The notes under the pieces are model-generated. The model was not told the origin of the DNA and made no database searches. It worked only from the letters and a program-made list of their open reading frames with translations. Both the position numbers and the translations under genes were made by a program. A stretch of DNA of 64,000 nucleotides from Rubripirellula reticaptiva (GTDB lineage Bacteria; Planctomycetota; Planctomycetia; Pirellulales; Pirellulaceae). The first letter of the stretch is position 1; each line of letters opens with the position of its first letter. This document shows positions 1 to 9,791 of this stretch, in pieces. Location: assembly GCF_007860175.1 (NCBI RefSeq), contig NZ_SJPX01000001.1:1550001-1614000 (forward strand), given 5' to 3'.

Positions 1-2
1 CC

Positions 3-2510
3 GATCCCGCTTACGTCCGAAAAGCCCCTGAACTACTGGCTCCGGCCGGCGACTGGCAGTGTGTGAAGGCCGCGATTGAAAACGGCGCCGATGCGATCTA
101 TTTCGGGCTCGACTGCGGATTCAACGCCCGTTACCGAGCACAGAACTTCGGAATCTCGGATCTGCCGGAACTCAGCAAGACGCTTCGCGGACGCGGAGTC
201 AAAGGCTACGTGACACTGAACACTCTCGTGTTTCCGTCGGAGATGTTGGCGCTGGCGAAAGTGGTCGAGAGCATCGCATTGGCCGGCATTGATGCGGTCC
301 TGGTCCAGGATTTTGGTGTCGCACGTTTGGTTCGCCAAATCTGTCCCGAGCTCGAAATTCACGCTTCGACTCAGATGAGTTTGACCAGTGCCGAAACGAT
401 CGCGGTCGCGGCAGATCTTGGACTGTCCCGAGTTGTCGTAGCGCGTGAGTTGTCGATCGAAGAAATTCGCAAGATCACATCTGCGACGGAAATGCCGATC
501 GAAATTTTCATTCACGGTGCGCTGTGCGTTGCCTATTCAGGACAGTGTTTGACCAGCGAGTCTTTGGGCGGCCGAAGTGCTAACCGTGGTCAGTGTGCCC
601 AGGCTTGTCGATTGCCGTACGAGTTGGTCGTTGACGGCGATGATCACCACTTGGGCGACGTGAAGTATTTGCTTAGCCCGCAAGATTTGGCCGGCTACGC
701 TGCGATCCCGGATGTCATCGACGCAGGTGTCGCTTCGATCAAAATCGAAGGCCGTTTGAAGACGCCCGAGTACGTCGCCAACATCGCTGGCCACTACCGG
801 CGGGCGATTGACGAAGCAATGGTAAGCGGTCGGGTTAGCGTCGACGAAGAAGCGCAGCGAGAAATGGAGTTGTCGTTCTCGCGTGGCTTTTCGCCAGGTT
901 GGTTGTCGGGCAACGATCATAAGCGGCTCGTGCCTGGATTGACGTCGTCAAAGAAGGGCGTGCGAATCGGCGAAGTGCTAAGCACCTCGCAAGGCGAACT
1001 AGAAGTTCGTCTTGAAGCCCCCGTCTCTCTTGGCGACGGACTGGCGATCGCGGGCTCGGGCGGACAAGACCAGCAAGGCAGCCGAATTTACTCGATCGCC
1101 GATCAGTCGGGCGAATCGTTGAAGTCAGCAGACTCCGGTTCGTTGGTTCGTATTGGACTTGGTCATGGCGAAATTGACTGGTCCGAAATCCAGCTCGACG
1201 CGGTCGTTTACAAAAACGATGATCCGAAATTAAACCGCCGGTTGCGCATGACTTTTTCCGGCGAAGATCCCAACGGTCGCCAGACACTAGATATGAAGGT
1301 TGTCGCGGTGGCTGGTCAGCCGTTGGCTGTTGAAGCTCGTTTGGCGGGTGGGCGAACGTTTTCGGCGGTCGGTGACACACCGCTGGACGTTGCCCACAAT
1401 CGCCCGGCCGATAAAACGGTACTGCGAGAAAAGCTGGGGCGACTAGGCGGAACCCCGTTTGTGCTGGGCGACCTTGCCGTCAAAATCGAAGGCCAACCGA
1501 TGGTCCCGATGGCGATGTTAAACCAAATACGGCGAAGCTTGGTCGAGACGATCCAAGCGGGGCTAGCAATACCACCGATTCGAATCACGTCGGTCGATTC
1601 CGCTCGCACTTGGGTGGCGCCGATCGTTTGCGATGTTGATGCACCCGCTTCGCCAAAGTTGTCGGTGCTGTGTCGCACGATGGAACAGTTGGAATCAGCG
1701 TGTCGCGTGGGCGTGGACATGGTTTACGCCGACTTCCATGATGTGCGAATTTATCGCAGCGCGGTCGATTTGGCCAAAGACCTTGGTACACCAATCGGTA
1801 TCGCCACGGTACGAATGCAGAAGCCGGCCGAGATGGGACTGCTTCGAGTATTGACTCGGCTTGCGCCCGATGTGATCTTGGCTCGCAATTTAGCAGCCAT
1901 TGATTTCGCCCGCCAAAACTTTGAACACGTCATTGCAGACTTCTCGTTGAATGTCACCAATCATCGCTCCGCTGAATGGCTTCGCGATCAAGGGGCGGCA
2001 CGTGTCACGGCATCGTACGATTTGAATCGCGAACAACTGATCGATTTGGTCGATTCGCTTCCATCCAATTGGCTAGAAGTGGTGATGCACCAACACATGC
2101 CGATGTTTCATATGGAGCACTGTGTGTTTTGCGCTGTGATTTCGCCAGGGACCAATAAAACGAATTGTGGGCGTCCCTGTGACCGTCATATCGTTCAACT
2201 TCGTGATCGTGTCGGTGCCGAGCATCCGCTGCAAGCCGACGTTGCCTGTCGGAACACGCTTTACAACGCGACGCCGCAAAGCGGTGCCGAGGTTGTCGGT
2301 GACCTGATACACCGCGGCGTCGAGTGGTTCCGAGTCGAGATGCTCGAAGAAGACGCTGCGACGACCAAAACAACGCTGGGGGTCTACAAGAAATTGTTGT
2401 CGGGCCAAGTTACCGGCCGAGAGGTCTGGCAAACGTTGAACGCGTCAAACCGATTGGGTGTGACCCGGGGAACCCTTGAAACTCAACGCAATCCGTTGGC
2501 GATCTTGTAG
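3..2510 (+). CDS. U32-family peptidase-like protein (RlhA/YdcP-like), 5' end outside window
   Basis: Large U32-family protein. The frame is open to the left edge and the conserved beginning of the family (ELLAPAGDW, then ENGADAIYFGL) is readable from base 3, so the GTG at 63 is internal and the true start lies upstream. The U32 signature is present (EIFIHGALC followed by SGQCLTS, about residues 165-185), with further cysteines in GQCAQAC and, near the C-terminus, HCVFC and NCGRPC. A DUF3656-like middle region separates two U32-like parts. Family members such as E. coli RlhA and TrhP are needed for hydroxycytidine or hydroxyuridine in RNA; peptidase activity is doubtful for this branch. RNA hydroxylation is inferred from family only. 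It converges with the next gene 10 bp away. Confidence 0.88.
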   Translation, partial: DPAYVRKAPELLAPAGDWQCVKAAIENGADAIYFGLDCGFNARYRAQNFGISDLPELSKTLRGRGVKGYVTLNTLVFPSEMLALAKVVESIALAGIDAVLVQDFGVARLVRQICPELEIHASTQMSLTSAETIAVAADLGLSRVVVARELSIEEIRKITSATEMPIEIFIHGALCVAYSGQCLTSESLGGRSANRGQCAQACRLPYELVVDGDDHHLGDVKYLLSPQDLAGYAAIPDVIDAGVASIKIEGRLKTPEYVANIAGHYRRAIDEAMVSGRVSVDEEAQREMELSFSRGFSPGWLSGNDHKRLVPGLTSSKKGVRIGEVLSTSQGELEVRLEAPVSLGDGLAIAGSGGQDQQGSRIYSIADQSGESLKSADSGSLVRIGLGHGEIDWSEIQLDAVVYKNDDPKLNRRLRMTFSGEDPNGRQTLDMKVVAVAGQPLAVEARLAGGRTFSAVGDTPLDVAHNRPADKTVLREKLGRLGGTPFVLGDLAVKIEGQPMVPMAMLNQIRRSLVETIQAGLAIPPIRITSVDSARTWVAPIVCDVDAPASPKLSVLCRTMEQLESACRVGVDMVYADFHDVRIYRSAVDLAKDLGTPIGIATVRMQKPAEMGLLRVLTRLAPDVILARNLAAIDFARQNFEHVIADFSLNVTNHRSAEWLRDQGAARVTASYDLNREQLIDLVDSLPSNWLEVVMHQHMPMFHMEHCVFCAVISPGTNKTNCGRPCDRHIVQLRDRVGAEHPLQADVACRNTLYNATPQSGAEVVGDLIHRGVEWFRVEMLEEDAATTKTTLGVYKKLLSGQVTGREVWQTLNASNRLGVTRGTLETQRNPLAIL

Positions 2511-2520
2511 CTGTCGATGG

Positions 2521-4536
2521 TTATACTGACGTTTCGTTGGTCAGCATCCGATTGAATGGTTGGCTGAAAATCACGGGAGCCGCAAGCTGCTGTCGCAGTG
2601 AACGAATTCCTTCGCATTGCATCGGGTTTGCGAGCAGTTCGAACAGTTGAGTTTCAGTTAGCGGCGCTGAGAAATAGTAGCCTTGTACCGCGTCACATCC
2701 CCATTCTCGCAGCGCATCGAGTTGCTGTTTCGATTCGACACCTTCGGCAACAATTTTGGCGCCCAGGTTGTGCGACAGTTGGACAATCGCCTGAGTGATT
2801 GCGGCATGACCACGATCGGTGGCAATCGATGCAGTGAAGCTGCGGTCAATCTTGACCGTTTCAATCGGGTAACTTTGGAAGCATGTCAGCGACGACTGCC
2901 CCTTGCCAAAGTCGTCGATATGGATACCGACACCGGACTGATGAAGGTTCAACAGTGTCTGCAACGCTAGTTCGCGGTGTCGCGGATCGTAGGACTCGTT
3001 GACCTCTAGTTTTAGGCGTTGGCGACAGAATTGCGTTCGTGCCAAAATCTGATTGAGTCGTTCAAGGAAGAATGGATCGTTGAGCTGTCGCCGTGACGTA
3101 TTGACGCTCATGTAAAGGTCGTCATGGGATCCAGCGGGAAGCTGCGAAATCACTTTGGTGAATGCGATCATCGAGTGTTCAAGGACCCACTCGCCAACCT
3201 TGCCGATCAATCCGATTTCTTCGGTCATCGGAATGAAATCGCATGGCGAAATGTAGACGCCTTGTTCATTTTTCCACCGCATCAACACTTCGATACCTTG
3301 GATCCGCGCATCACTCAAGCGAACAATCGGTTGGTAGTTCAGTTCGAATGCTTCTAAGTCGACGGCGCGGCGAAGCTGGTTTTCGAGCTCCATTCGAGCG
3401 ACCACATCGGCGTGCATGGAACGATCGAAGACCGCGATTCGTCCCTTTCCCGAATTCTTGGCCCGATACATCGCGGTGTCTGCGTTGCGAAGGACAATGT
3501 GCGCATCGGTGGTTTGACCGCAGGTGTAGGCAATTCCGACGCTCGTTCCCACAGTAACTAGGCGGCCGCAGAGGTGAAACGGTTCTGAGATCTTTTCGAC
3601 GATCCGATTGGCGATCATGATCGCATCCCGATCATCGGCAAGCTTTTCAAGCAGCACCACAAATTCGTCACCACCAAGTCGAATCGTTTCCTCGTCAGAA
3701 TATCGGCCGGTTGTATCGCAGTCTCGAACGCACTCCTTCAGACGCGTTGCGACTTGGTTGAGTAGGTCGTCGCCCGCGTTGTGGCCGAGGCTATCGTTGA
3801 TGATCTTGAAGTTATCGAGATCCAAGAACAGCACTGCGTTGTCAACGCAATCACCAACCGATCTCTGTTGGATGATTTCGTCAAGCTTTTTCAAAAGGTA
3901 CGGACGGTTGGGAAGCTGCGTTAACGCATCGCGATGCGCCATTGCCCGCATTTCTCGTTCTGCACTGCGGCGTTTGACCACTTCGTGTTCAAGTTTTTCG
4001 AGTTCGCGTCGCTGAATTTTTTCTAGCCGACTCTTCTCGCTCAGTGCCAACGCAAGCTGTCTCGCCTCGTCCGTTTCAAATGGTTTTCGAAGCAGCAAAA
4101 GTCGATCGTTTCGCCCCAATCGATCGAGTACGTGGTCCCACGAATGATCGCTGTAGGCAGTGCATACAACGACTTGCAAATTGGCATCAATCTCCCAGAT
4201 TGCTTCGATTGTTTGTAGTCCATCCATGCCCGCCGGCATGCGCATATCGACAAACGCAACGCTGAACCGATTGTCTTGCGCTATTGATGCGGTGACCAAG
4301 GCGATGCCCTCATCGCCACTATGAGCGTGTGTCAGTTGGTAGCCGACTGGATTTGGACTCTCGGCACAGTTGGGCTTGGCATCGCTGGAATCAATGCTCG
4401 GCTTTAGAAATCTTGATTCAAAATCCGACAGCGCGTCATCCACCTGCTCCTTTGGGGAAAAGAGTCGTTTGAAGGTGTCGTGAATTTGCTGTTGATCATC
4501 GACGATCAGAATGCGACGAGTTTCGTTGTAGGTCAT
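2521..4536 (-). CDS. Response regulator with GGDEF and EAL domains (c-di-GMP turnover)
   Basis: 671-residue cytoplasmic regulator. An N-terminal receiver (ILIVDD; phospho-acceptor in AFVDMRMP; KPF) carries an insertion of about 35 residues between its first helix and second strand. A GGDEF domain follows with intact motif RLGGDEF (about 195-365), then an EAL domain (about 375-630) whose signature reads EVLMRW rather than EALLRW but keeps the catalytic Glu, the DDFGKG loop, KIDRSF and VAEGVES. It could both make and break cyclic di-GMP; which dominates cannot be told from sequence. The start overlaps the stop of the upstream histidine kinase gene by 4 bp (ATGA), so the two are co-translated and probably cognate. 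Confidence 0.93.
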   Translation of the reverse strand: MTYNETRRILIVDDQQQIHDTFKRLFSPKEQVDDALSDFESRFLKPSIDSSDAKPNCAESPNPVGYQLTHAHSGDEGIALVTASIAQDNRFSVAFVDMRMPAGMDGLQTIEAIWEIDANLQVVVCTAYSDHSWDHVLDRLGRNDRLLLLRKPFETDEARQLALALSEKSRLEKIQRRELEKLEHEVVKRRSAEREMRAMAHRDALTQLPNRPYLLKKLDEIIQQRSVGDCVDNAVLFLDLDNFKIINDSLGHNAGDDLLNQVATRLKECVRDCDTTGRYSDEETIRLGGDEFVVLLEKLADDRDAIMIANRIVEKISEPFHLCGRLVTVGTSVGIAYTCGQTTDAHIVLRNADTAMYRAKNSGKGRIAVFDRSMHADVVARMELENQLRRAVDLEAFELNYQPIVRLSDARIQGIEVLMRWKNEQGVYISPCDFIPMTEEIGLIGKVGEWVLEHSMIAFTKVISQLPAGSHDDLYMSVNTSRRQLNDPFFLERLNQILARTQFCRQRLKLEVNESYDPRHRELALQTLLNLHQSGVGIHIDDFGKGQSSLTCFQSYPIETVKIDRSFTASIATDRGHAAITQAIVQLSHNLGAKIVAEGVESKQQLDALREWGCDAVQGYYFSAPLTETQLFELLANPMQCEGIRSLRQQLAAPVIFSQPFNRMLTNETSV

Positions 4537-6530
4537 GATGGCACTCTGTGGTGTGTTGTTGCGGCCGTATCGCTTGGATGGGGCGAGTTGGTCTTTGGCC
4601 GAGCCAGTTGGATGACGAATTTCGAACCTTGATTCATTCCGTCGCTAGTCGCATGGATCGAACCGCCCAATTGCTTGATCGTGTTCGCACAGAAGTGCAG
4701 TCCAAGGCCCGTTCCACCTTCACGCAGGGTGAAGTGTGCATCGAAGACGCGGGCGAGAGTCTCGGGTGTCATGCCGCAACCGGAATCGCTAATCGCGATG
4801 TGAAGATCGTCTGAATTTTGAGTCAACTTGATCGTCAGTGTTCGCGAATCGGGCTGCGAATGGGTCATTGCCTGCGTCGCATTGCTGATAATGTTAATGA
4901 TCGTTTGCAGCAAAAGTGACGCGTCGCCGATAGCGGTCATATTGGGGTCGCCGATGATTGCGACGCGTACTAAGTTTTCGTTTAGTCTTGCTTCGCAGCA
5001 CGCGATTGCGTCACTAAGAACCGAGGCGATGTCGACCGTCCGATATTCGATCTTGTGATCGGCGTATTTTTGCTGATCACGAATGACGTCATGAATGTGT
5101 TTGACGTTGTCATTCAGCGTCGCCAGTATTTCAGCCAACGAGTCTTTGTCGGACTTCCATTTTATCGCGAGCCCTTCAAGGTACTTTGGGGTCGCTTGCA
5201 TCAGTTCAGGCGATCCGTCTGGTTCCTGCAATTGGCACGCGAGCATTTGCAATGGTTCGACACGCAGCGTTCCAACTCGATTGGTTGCCGTGTCAATCAG
5301 GCTGTTCACATTGGTCAGCACGTTGCCGACGTTGTGGATCACGGTTGCGGCAACTTCACTGCGGCCGGACGCTTGGGAGGCATCGGAAAGCTGTTGCTGA
5401 GTCTCATTAAGCCGCTTGATCATCGCATCGAACGCTCGCGAAAGATCGCCGATTTCATCGTCGCAGTCGAGTGCCAATGGTGATGGAGTGGCCCCGTCGA
5501 CGCCCACGCTGTTAAAGTGATCGCGAACGCAATTCAGTGGACTGACCACGAGGAATTGTAGGATCAGCAACAACGATAGAATTGCCGAGACGCTACCAAG
5601 GATGAACAAGTTTCGTGCCAGAGAAAAAGTATGATCGGCACGAGAAACAATTTGGTGAGGCAGACGAATGAAGATGTTTGCCGAACTTGGCTGTGGTGCC
5701 GCTTCTGACGCATCGGATGTGCTAGAAGCAGCCGTCGATATGTCGGCTATTGGCACGCAAGGCAAGGGGAACTCTACCATCAATGCGTCTGCTGTTTCCC
5801 AAAGGACCATCGAGTCGGAAGAGTTTGGTTGTTTGGGTGGTTGTATTGAAAAGTTGACTTGGGTTTGTTCGCGAATCCGGGCCAGGAAGTTAGCTGTGAA
5901 CTTACGTCCGACCATCAATTGACGCGAGGCTGGTGAAGTGGATAGCGAGTCTGGATTTGCGATGGGGATCGGTGATGCGGAAAAGAATGCCAAGCAACTG
6001 TTTTCAGTCCTTAGAATGCCACTTGGATCGTTGCTGTTGTCGTTGCTCTGCTTGTTCGAAGTCGACGTTGCGACGAGTTGCAAAAGCTTGGCAATGGTGG
6101 GGTCTGAATCAAATTCTTGACCGTGCAACCACAGAGTTGTTCCGTCACTGTCCACGATGCAGGCCCAAAGCAGATTGGTGTTATTCCAATCTGCCGAATT
6201 CGCGCTTGCCAGACTCGTCGCCCAGTGTTGGTTGAGATCCTTGAAGTGTTCGAGTTCGCCTTCGATTGCGGCCCGGACTCGGTGGGCATCGCGAATCGCA
6301 GACGACCTTTCGAGCACCATGAATTCGGGACTGATCACAACGTGCCCAACGATTTCGTTCACCGTTAGTATCGCCAAAAACATGGCAGCCAATGCAAGGA
6401 CCAACTTGCTTCGTAGCGAGCCTCGGTTGGTTCGCAGCATTCGAGCCTTCGGTTGGGCCGCGCTGGTACTCAATTCGCGAACCGCGGCTGCGTTGAAGAG
6501 CGACGTCAGTCGTGGAAGGCTCGGAAACAT
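4533..6530 (-). CDS. Membrane sensor histidine kinase with HAMP domain
   Basis: About 665 residues from the ATG at 6530; a TTG at 6572 and an ATG at 6440 are alternatives. Membrane segments lie near residues 37-55 (LVLALAAMFLAILTV) and about 290-315, enclosing a periplasmic sensor region of about 230 residues, followed by a HAMP linker. The phosphorylation box is of the HNVGN type (VIHNVGNVLTNV). The ATPase domain has an N box (NIISNATQAM), G1 (DSGCGM) and G2 (GGTGLGLHFCANTIKQ). It probably phosphorylates the overlapping REC-GGDEF-EAL protein, coupling an external cue to c-di-GMP. The ligand is unknown and the sensor region resembles no domain I recognise. Confidence 0.88.
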   Translation of the reverse strand: MFPSLPRLTSLFNAAAVRELSTSAAQPKARMLRTNRGSLRSKLVLALAAMFLAILTVNEIVGHVVISPEFMVLERSSAIRDAHRVRAAIEGELEHFKDLNQHWATSLASANSADWNNTNLLWACIVDSDGTTLWLHGQEFDSDPTIAKLLQLVATSTSNKQSNDNSNDPSGILRTENSCLAFFSASPIPIANPDSLSTSPASRQLMVGRKFTANFLARIREQTQVNFSIQPPKQPNSSDSMVLWETADALMVEFPLPCVPIADISTAASSTSDASEAAPQPSSANIFIRLPHQIVSRADHTFSLARNLFILGSVSAILSLLLILQFLVVSPLNCVRDHFNSVGVDGATPSPLALDCDDEIGDLSRAFDAMIKRLNETQQQLSDASQASGRSEVAATVIHNVGNVLTNVNSLIDTATNRVGTLRVEPLQMLACQLQEPDGSPELMQATPKYLEGLAIKWKSDKDSLAEILATLNDNVKHIHDVIRDQQKYADHKIEYRTVDIASVLSDAIACCEARLNENLVRVAIIGDPNMTAIGDASLLLQTIINIISNATQAMTHSQPDSRTLTIKLTQNSDDLHIAISDSGCGMTPETLARVFDAHFTLREGGTGLGLHFCANTIKQLGGSIHATSDGMNQGSKFVIQLARPKTNSPHPSDTAATTHHRVPS

Positions 6531-6689
6531 TGCGGCAGGAACGTGTTGAGAGTCAAGAGGGTCGGCTCCCAAACCTAGGTTCGTGCTAGCGAATGTCGCT
6601 CGCGATCTTGAAGTTGACCGGCATCATCTCATCGTGTCATGACGATTAAATCGGACTGTGACGATTGCAACGATCATGTTGGGCAATGG

Positions 6690-8909
6690 CTATTGTGAAA
6701 GGTTGGGAACCGCTTCTCGATAGTACTTTCGCGCGGCCGGGTGGAAAGCGAGTCCCTGCCATTCGGCTGCCCGGCGGCGGGGTATCAGGCCGATGCAAGG
6801 CGCGGGATTTTCATACAAGGCTTCCAGCATCGCGGTAACCAGTTCACCGGGCGTGTCATCGCGAGCGGCCAGGAACGCGGTTGTTCCGACCGTCGGAATT
6901 CCACCAGGTGGCAATTCAATCCCCGGATGATCGGCGGCGTCGATCGACATCGGTCGTAACGTCGGGTGTTGGAGCGCGATTTGGACACCCTCGGTCACGG
7001 GCACCAATCGCCACTTTCCGCCGGCCAGCAAGCCCGTCACGATTGGACTGCCACGACCGATACAGATCATTGCGACATCGGCGCTCGCGTCGGTGTTTTT
7101 CTCAGTCGTGGCAAGGTCATTCCAAGCGAGGACTTCACGTCGAACGGCTTGATCGTCAAGTTCAAGTGAGTCGAAAACCAAGTCTGCGGTTGTTCGGGAT
7201 CCACTGCCTTCGGGTCCCACCGCGATGCGGTGTCCGGCCAAATCGGCCATTGTGGCAACATTCGAGTCTCGCCTCGCCAGCACATAAAGCACTTCGTAAA
7301 AAAGCGGCGCTACCACGCAAAGGTCGTCGCCATTGATGACTGACGCTTGCATCGGAGCGAGGTCGATTTGGTAATTCATCAGCCGGCGCCGATTGTCCAA
7401 AGATCCGTTGCTTGTCACCACTTCGGTGAAAGTGCCGTATTGGCGATCAATACGGGCACCCAGTGCCGATGATAGGGTGCTGTAGATACCGCCTTCGAGA
7501 CCGCCGGCGATGCGTACGTTCTTGGGAATCTTGTCCTTGTGCTGGTACCACATCGTGGCGAATCCCGCAGCCGTAATTGGTGCCAACAAGAGCACCAATA
7601 ACATCGCTGCTTGAAAACGTCGGTGTTGATCGGAGGAATGCAGCACTCGGCGTCCGGTCAGAGCACCAACCAGCGGGACACCTTCGAGCCAATGCCAAGC
7701 CTTGATTGCCGCAGAACGCGGGCGTGCCTGGATGGGACGTCCGTCCAGGTGCGCGTCGAGTTCGTCGGCCAATTCACCAGCGGTTGCGTAGCGTTTTGCT
7801 TGCTGTTTTTCCAAGCATTTGGCGACGATCGTTTCCAAGTCGACCGGCGCATCGGGGCGCAGCGATCGCACCGGCGGAGCGGGGTCGTGGATCACTTTTA
7901 CCAGTGCTTGCATGACTGTGTCGGCGACAATTGGCGGACGTCCGGTCAGGGCTGCAAACAGAATCGCACCAAGCGCATAAACGTCGCTCTGGGGACCAGC
8001 CGTATCGCTTTGCCCGCCGGCCTGTTCGGGCGACATGTAGTGAGGAGTCCCGATCGCGTCGCCACTGCCCGTAATACTGCTTTCGTTATCGATGTGTTTA
8101 GCCAGCCCAAAGTCGGTGACTAGCACTTCGTCGTTTTCGTTGATTAGAACGTTGGCAGGTTTCAGGTCGCGGTGTAGGACGCCTTTTTCATGCGCGTGTT
8201 GGATGGCGCGGGCAACATCGCGAACGTATCGGGCTGCCTCGCGGACGGACAGGGTTTCACCGTTGATCTTTTTTTGCAAGTCGGTGCCGCGGACAAATTC
8301 CATCGAAAAGAAATGGTGACCGGCGCGGCGGCCAAACTGGTGGACTGAGACAATGCCGGGGTGATGCAGTCGCGCCGCGGCTTGAGCTTCGGTATAGAAA
8401 CGTTTTACTTCTGCTTCACCCGCCAACATCCCACTGCGAATCATCTTTACCGCGACCAAACGATCCAGTTCGGTTTGCTTGGCCAAGTAGACGACGCCCA
8501 TGCCGCCTCGGCCGATCACTTCCAACAGCAAATAGTCGCCCAGATCAAAAGGCAGGGTTGGGCCGGGGTCGCCTTCGGCACGATAGGCCATCGGCAACGT
8601 GGCTGCCGGATCTTCGCCGGATTCGCCAGCATTGGGGGCGTGCAACGCAATTGTTTCGGCGCCGCCATCGGTGATGGCGGGCGTTGAATCCGACGGGCCG
8701 AGTTTCGGTGGTCCGGCCGACGTCATGCTTCCGATCATGTCTGCGGCATCGATCAGTTCTTGTAACTGGCTCGAAAGTTCCGGGTACTTTGCTAAGAATT
8801 CTTCACGGCTCTCGATACCGCCCTCGTCGCAACTTCGCAGGTAAGCGGCGAAAGCTTGATCGAGCGGATCGGCGGGTTGCGGTTCAGTCTTTTCCGAATC
8901 GTCCGGCAT
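6690..8909 (-). CDS. Ser/Thr protein kinase fused to a TAXI/NMT1-type solute-binding domain
   Basis: 739 residues. The Hanks-type kinase domain spans about residues 130-400: glycine loop IGRGGMGVVYLAKQ, VAVKMI lysine, catalytic HRDLKPANVL, DFGLAKH, and GTPHYMSPEQ. One transmembrane segment (about 430-450, AAMLLVLLLAPITAAGFA) leads to a C-terminal domain with the pattern of TAXI (TRAP-associated) periplasmic receptors: IAGGLEGGIYSTLSSALG, DLAPMQASV, DLAGHRIAVGPEGSGSRTTA. The topology suggests an outside ligand sensor tethered to a cytoplasmic kinase. The N-terminal 60 residues are typical of planctomycete kinases paired with ECF-like sigma factors, and the upstream co-directional gene is one. 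The ligand is unknown; TAXI proteins of known function bind small carboxylates such as glutamate. Confidence 0.9.
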   Translation of the reverse strand: MPDDSEKTEPQPADPLDQAFAAYLRSCDEGGIESREEFLAKYPELSSQLQELIDAADMIGSMTSAGPPKLGPSDSTPAITDGGAETIALHAPNAGESGEDPAATLPMAYRAEGDPGPTLPFDLGDYLLLEVIGRGGMGVVYLAKQTELDRLVAVKMIRSGMLAGEAEVKRFYTEAQAAARLHHPGIVSVHQFGRRAGHHFFSMEFVRGTDLQKKINGETLSVREAARYVRDVARAIQHAHEKGVLHRDLKPANVLINENDEVLVTDFGLAKHIDNESSITGSGDAIGTPHYMSPEQAGGQSDTAGPQSDVYALGAILFAALTGRPPIVADTVMQALVKVIHDPAPPVRSLRPDAPVDLETIVAKCLEKQQAKRYATAGELADELDAHLDGRPIQARPRSAAIKAWHWLEGVPLVGALTGRRVLHSSDQHRRFQAAMLLVLLLAPITAAGFATMWYQHKDKIPKNVRIAGGLEGGIYSTLSSALGARIDRQYGTFTEVVTSNGSLDNRRRLMNYQIDLAPMQASVINGDDLCVVAPLFYEVLYVLARRDSNVATMADLAGHRIAVGPEGSGSRTTADLVFDSLELDDQAVRREVLAWNDLATTEKNTDASADVAMICIGRGSPIVTGLLAGGKWRLVPVTEGVQIALQHPTLRPMSIDAADHPGIELPPGGIPTVGTTAFLAARDDTPGELVTAMLEALYENPAPCIGLIPRRRAAEWQGLAFHPAARKYYREAVPNLSQ

Positions 8910-8980
8910 TCAAAAGCTTCGCTACAAAGGTGGGGCAGTTCAAATACAGAGGCTGGAAAAATGGTTGGCCGAGGCGCGCG

Positions 8981-9019
8981 GGTTCTGCAAACTAATTTTT
9001 GCAAACCCAGGTTCTGCAA
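8981..9019. repeat. Pair of 10-bp direct repeats upstream of the kinase gene
   Basis: GGTTCTGCAA occurs at 8981-8990 and again at 9010-9019, in the 113-bp gap between the ECF sigma stop and the kinase start. This could be a sigma or regulator contact site, or coincidence. Confidence 0.3.
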
Positions 9020-9022
9020 TGA

Positions 9023-9640
9023 CTAAAACCATGGGCAATCGTCCGCGGATAGGATCGTTCTTAACTTTTGCAGTCCTCTCTTTAGCAGTCCGGCCACGGC
9101 GGTGTCTGACTTTCCCATACGTTCGACAATTTCAGCAAGCGCCAGTCCCTCCATATAACGCAATCGGATGGCTTCGGCTTGCGATTCGGGAAGTTGGTGA
9201 AGGGCCTCGACAAGGGCTAACACGGATTCGCTGCGAATCGCAACGCCGCTCGGGCTAGTGGTGCTGCCGGGAAGTTGCCCCAACCATCCGGCGCCCGAGT
9301 CTTGATTGGGCGAAGCCGGCGCAAGATTGACTTCGCGTTTGACTGACCGTTTCTTGGTCGTGATGTGACGCGTCACAGCAGTCGCGACGTTGTTTTTTAG
9401 CATCCCTCGAAGCCACCCGGCGAATTCTGCCGGAGTTTCGCCGCGGAATGCATGCAGATCCCGTTTGGCTTCCAAAAAAGTTAGCTGAACAATGTCGGCC
9501 GGATCGACGCGGCGACGCAGTTGTTCGGACAAGTAACGGTGTGACAGCATCAACAGGTAACCGCGATACTGTTCCAGCAGGCGACCAAAGGCTTCGTTGT
9601 CACCCTGTTTGGATGCGACGACGAGCTGAGTCGTTGACAT
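9023..9640 (-). CDS. ECF-like RNA polymerase sigma factor (planctomycete type)
   Basis: 205 residues. The sigma region 2 part is DNEAFGRLLEQYRGYLLMLSH and DPADIVQLTFLEA; the sigma region 4 part is LPESQAEAIRLRYMEGLALAE followed by MGKSDTAVAGLLKRGLQKLR. A roughly 45-residue linker between the regions is typical of planctomycete ECF-like factors. These are commonly encoded next to a Ser/Thr kinase that acts as their regulator; here the kinase-TAXI gene follows 113 bp downstream on the same strand. No anti-sigma gene is adjacent, which favours regulation by phosphorylation. Targets are unknown. The gene is transcribed divergently from the thioredoxin-like lipoprotein gene. Confidence 0.9.
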   Translation of the reverse strand: MSTTQLVVASKQGDNEAFGRLLEQYRGYLLMLSHRYLSEQLRRRVDPADIVQLTFLEAKRDLHAFRGETPAEFAGWLRGMLKNNVATAVTRHITTKKRSVKREVNLAPASPNQDSGAGWLGQLPGSTTSPSGVAIRSESVLALVEALHQLPESQAEAIRLRYMEGLALAEIVERMGKSDTAVAGLLKRGLQKLRTILSADDCPWF

Positions 9641-9791
9641 GTCGAGTTCCAGGATGCGAGGAAATTGGCTGACGAAGAGCGTTTTTGGGAGATTGTGGCT
9701 GGCCGTTCGAGTGGAAACTTCTATACGCGACCGCCAGACCTCCTACAATCTAATCGATCCTGCTGCCCACGCTCACCCAAAAGGAAACTCG

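Noticed and set aside
2521-4536. Inactive EAL domain because the signature reads EVL
   Set aside because: The catalytic Glu and the other metal and lysine positions (DDFG, KIDRSF, EGVE) are kept; Ala-to-Val in the signature does not indicate loss of activity.
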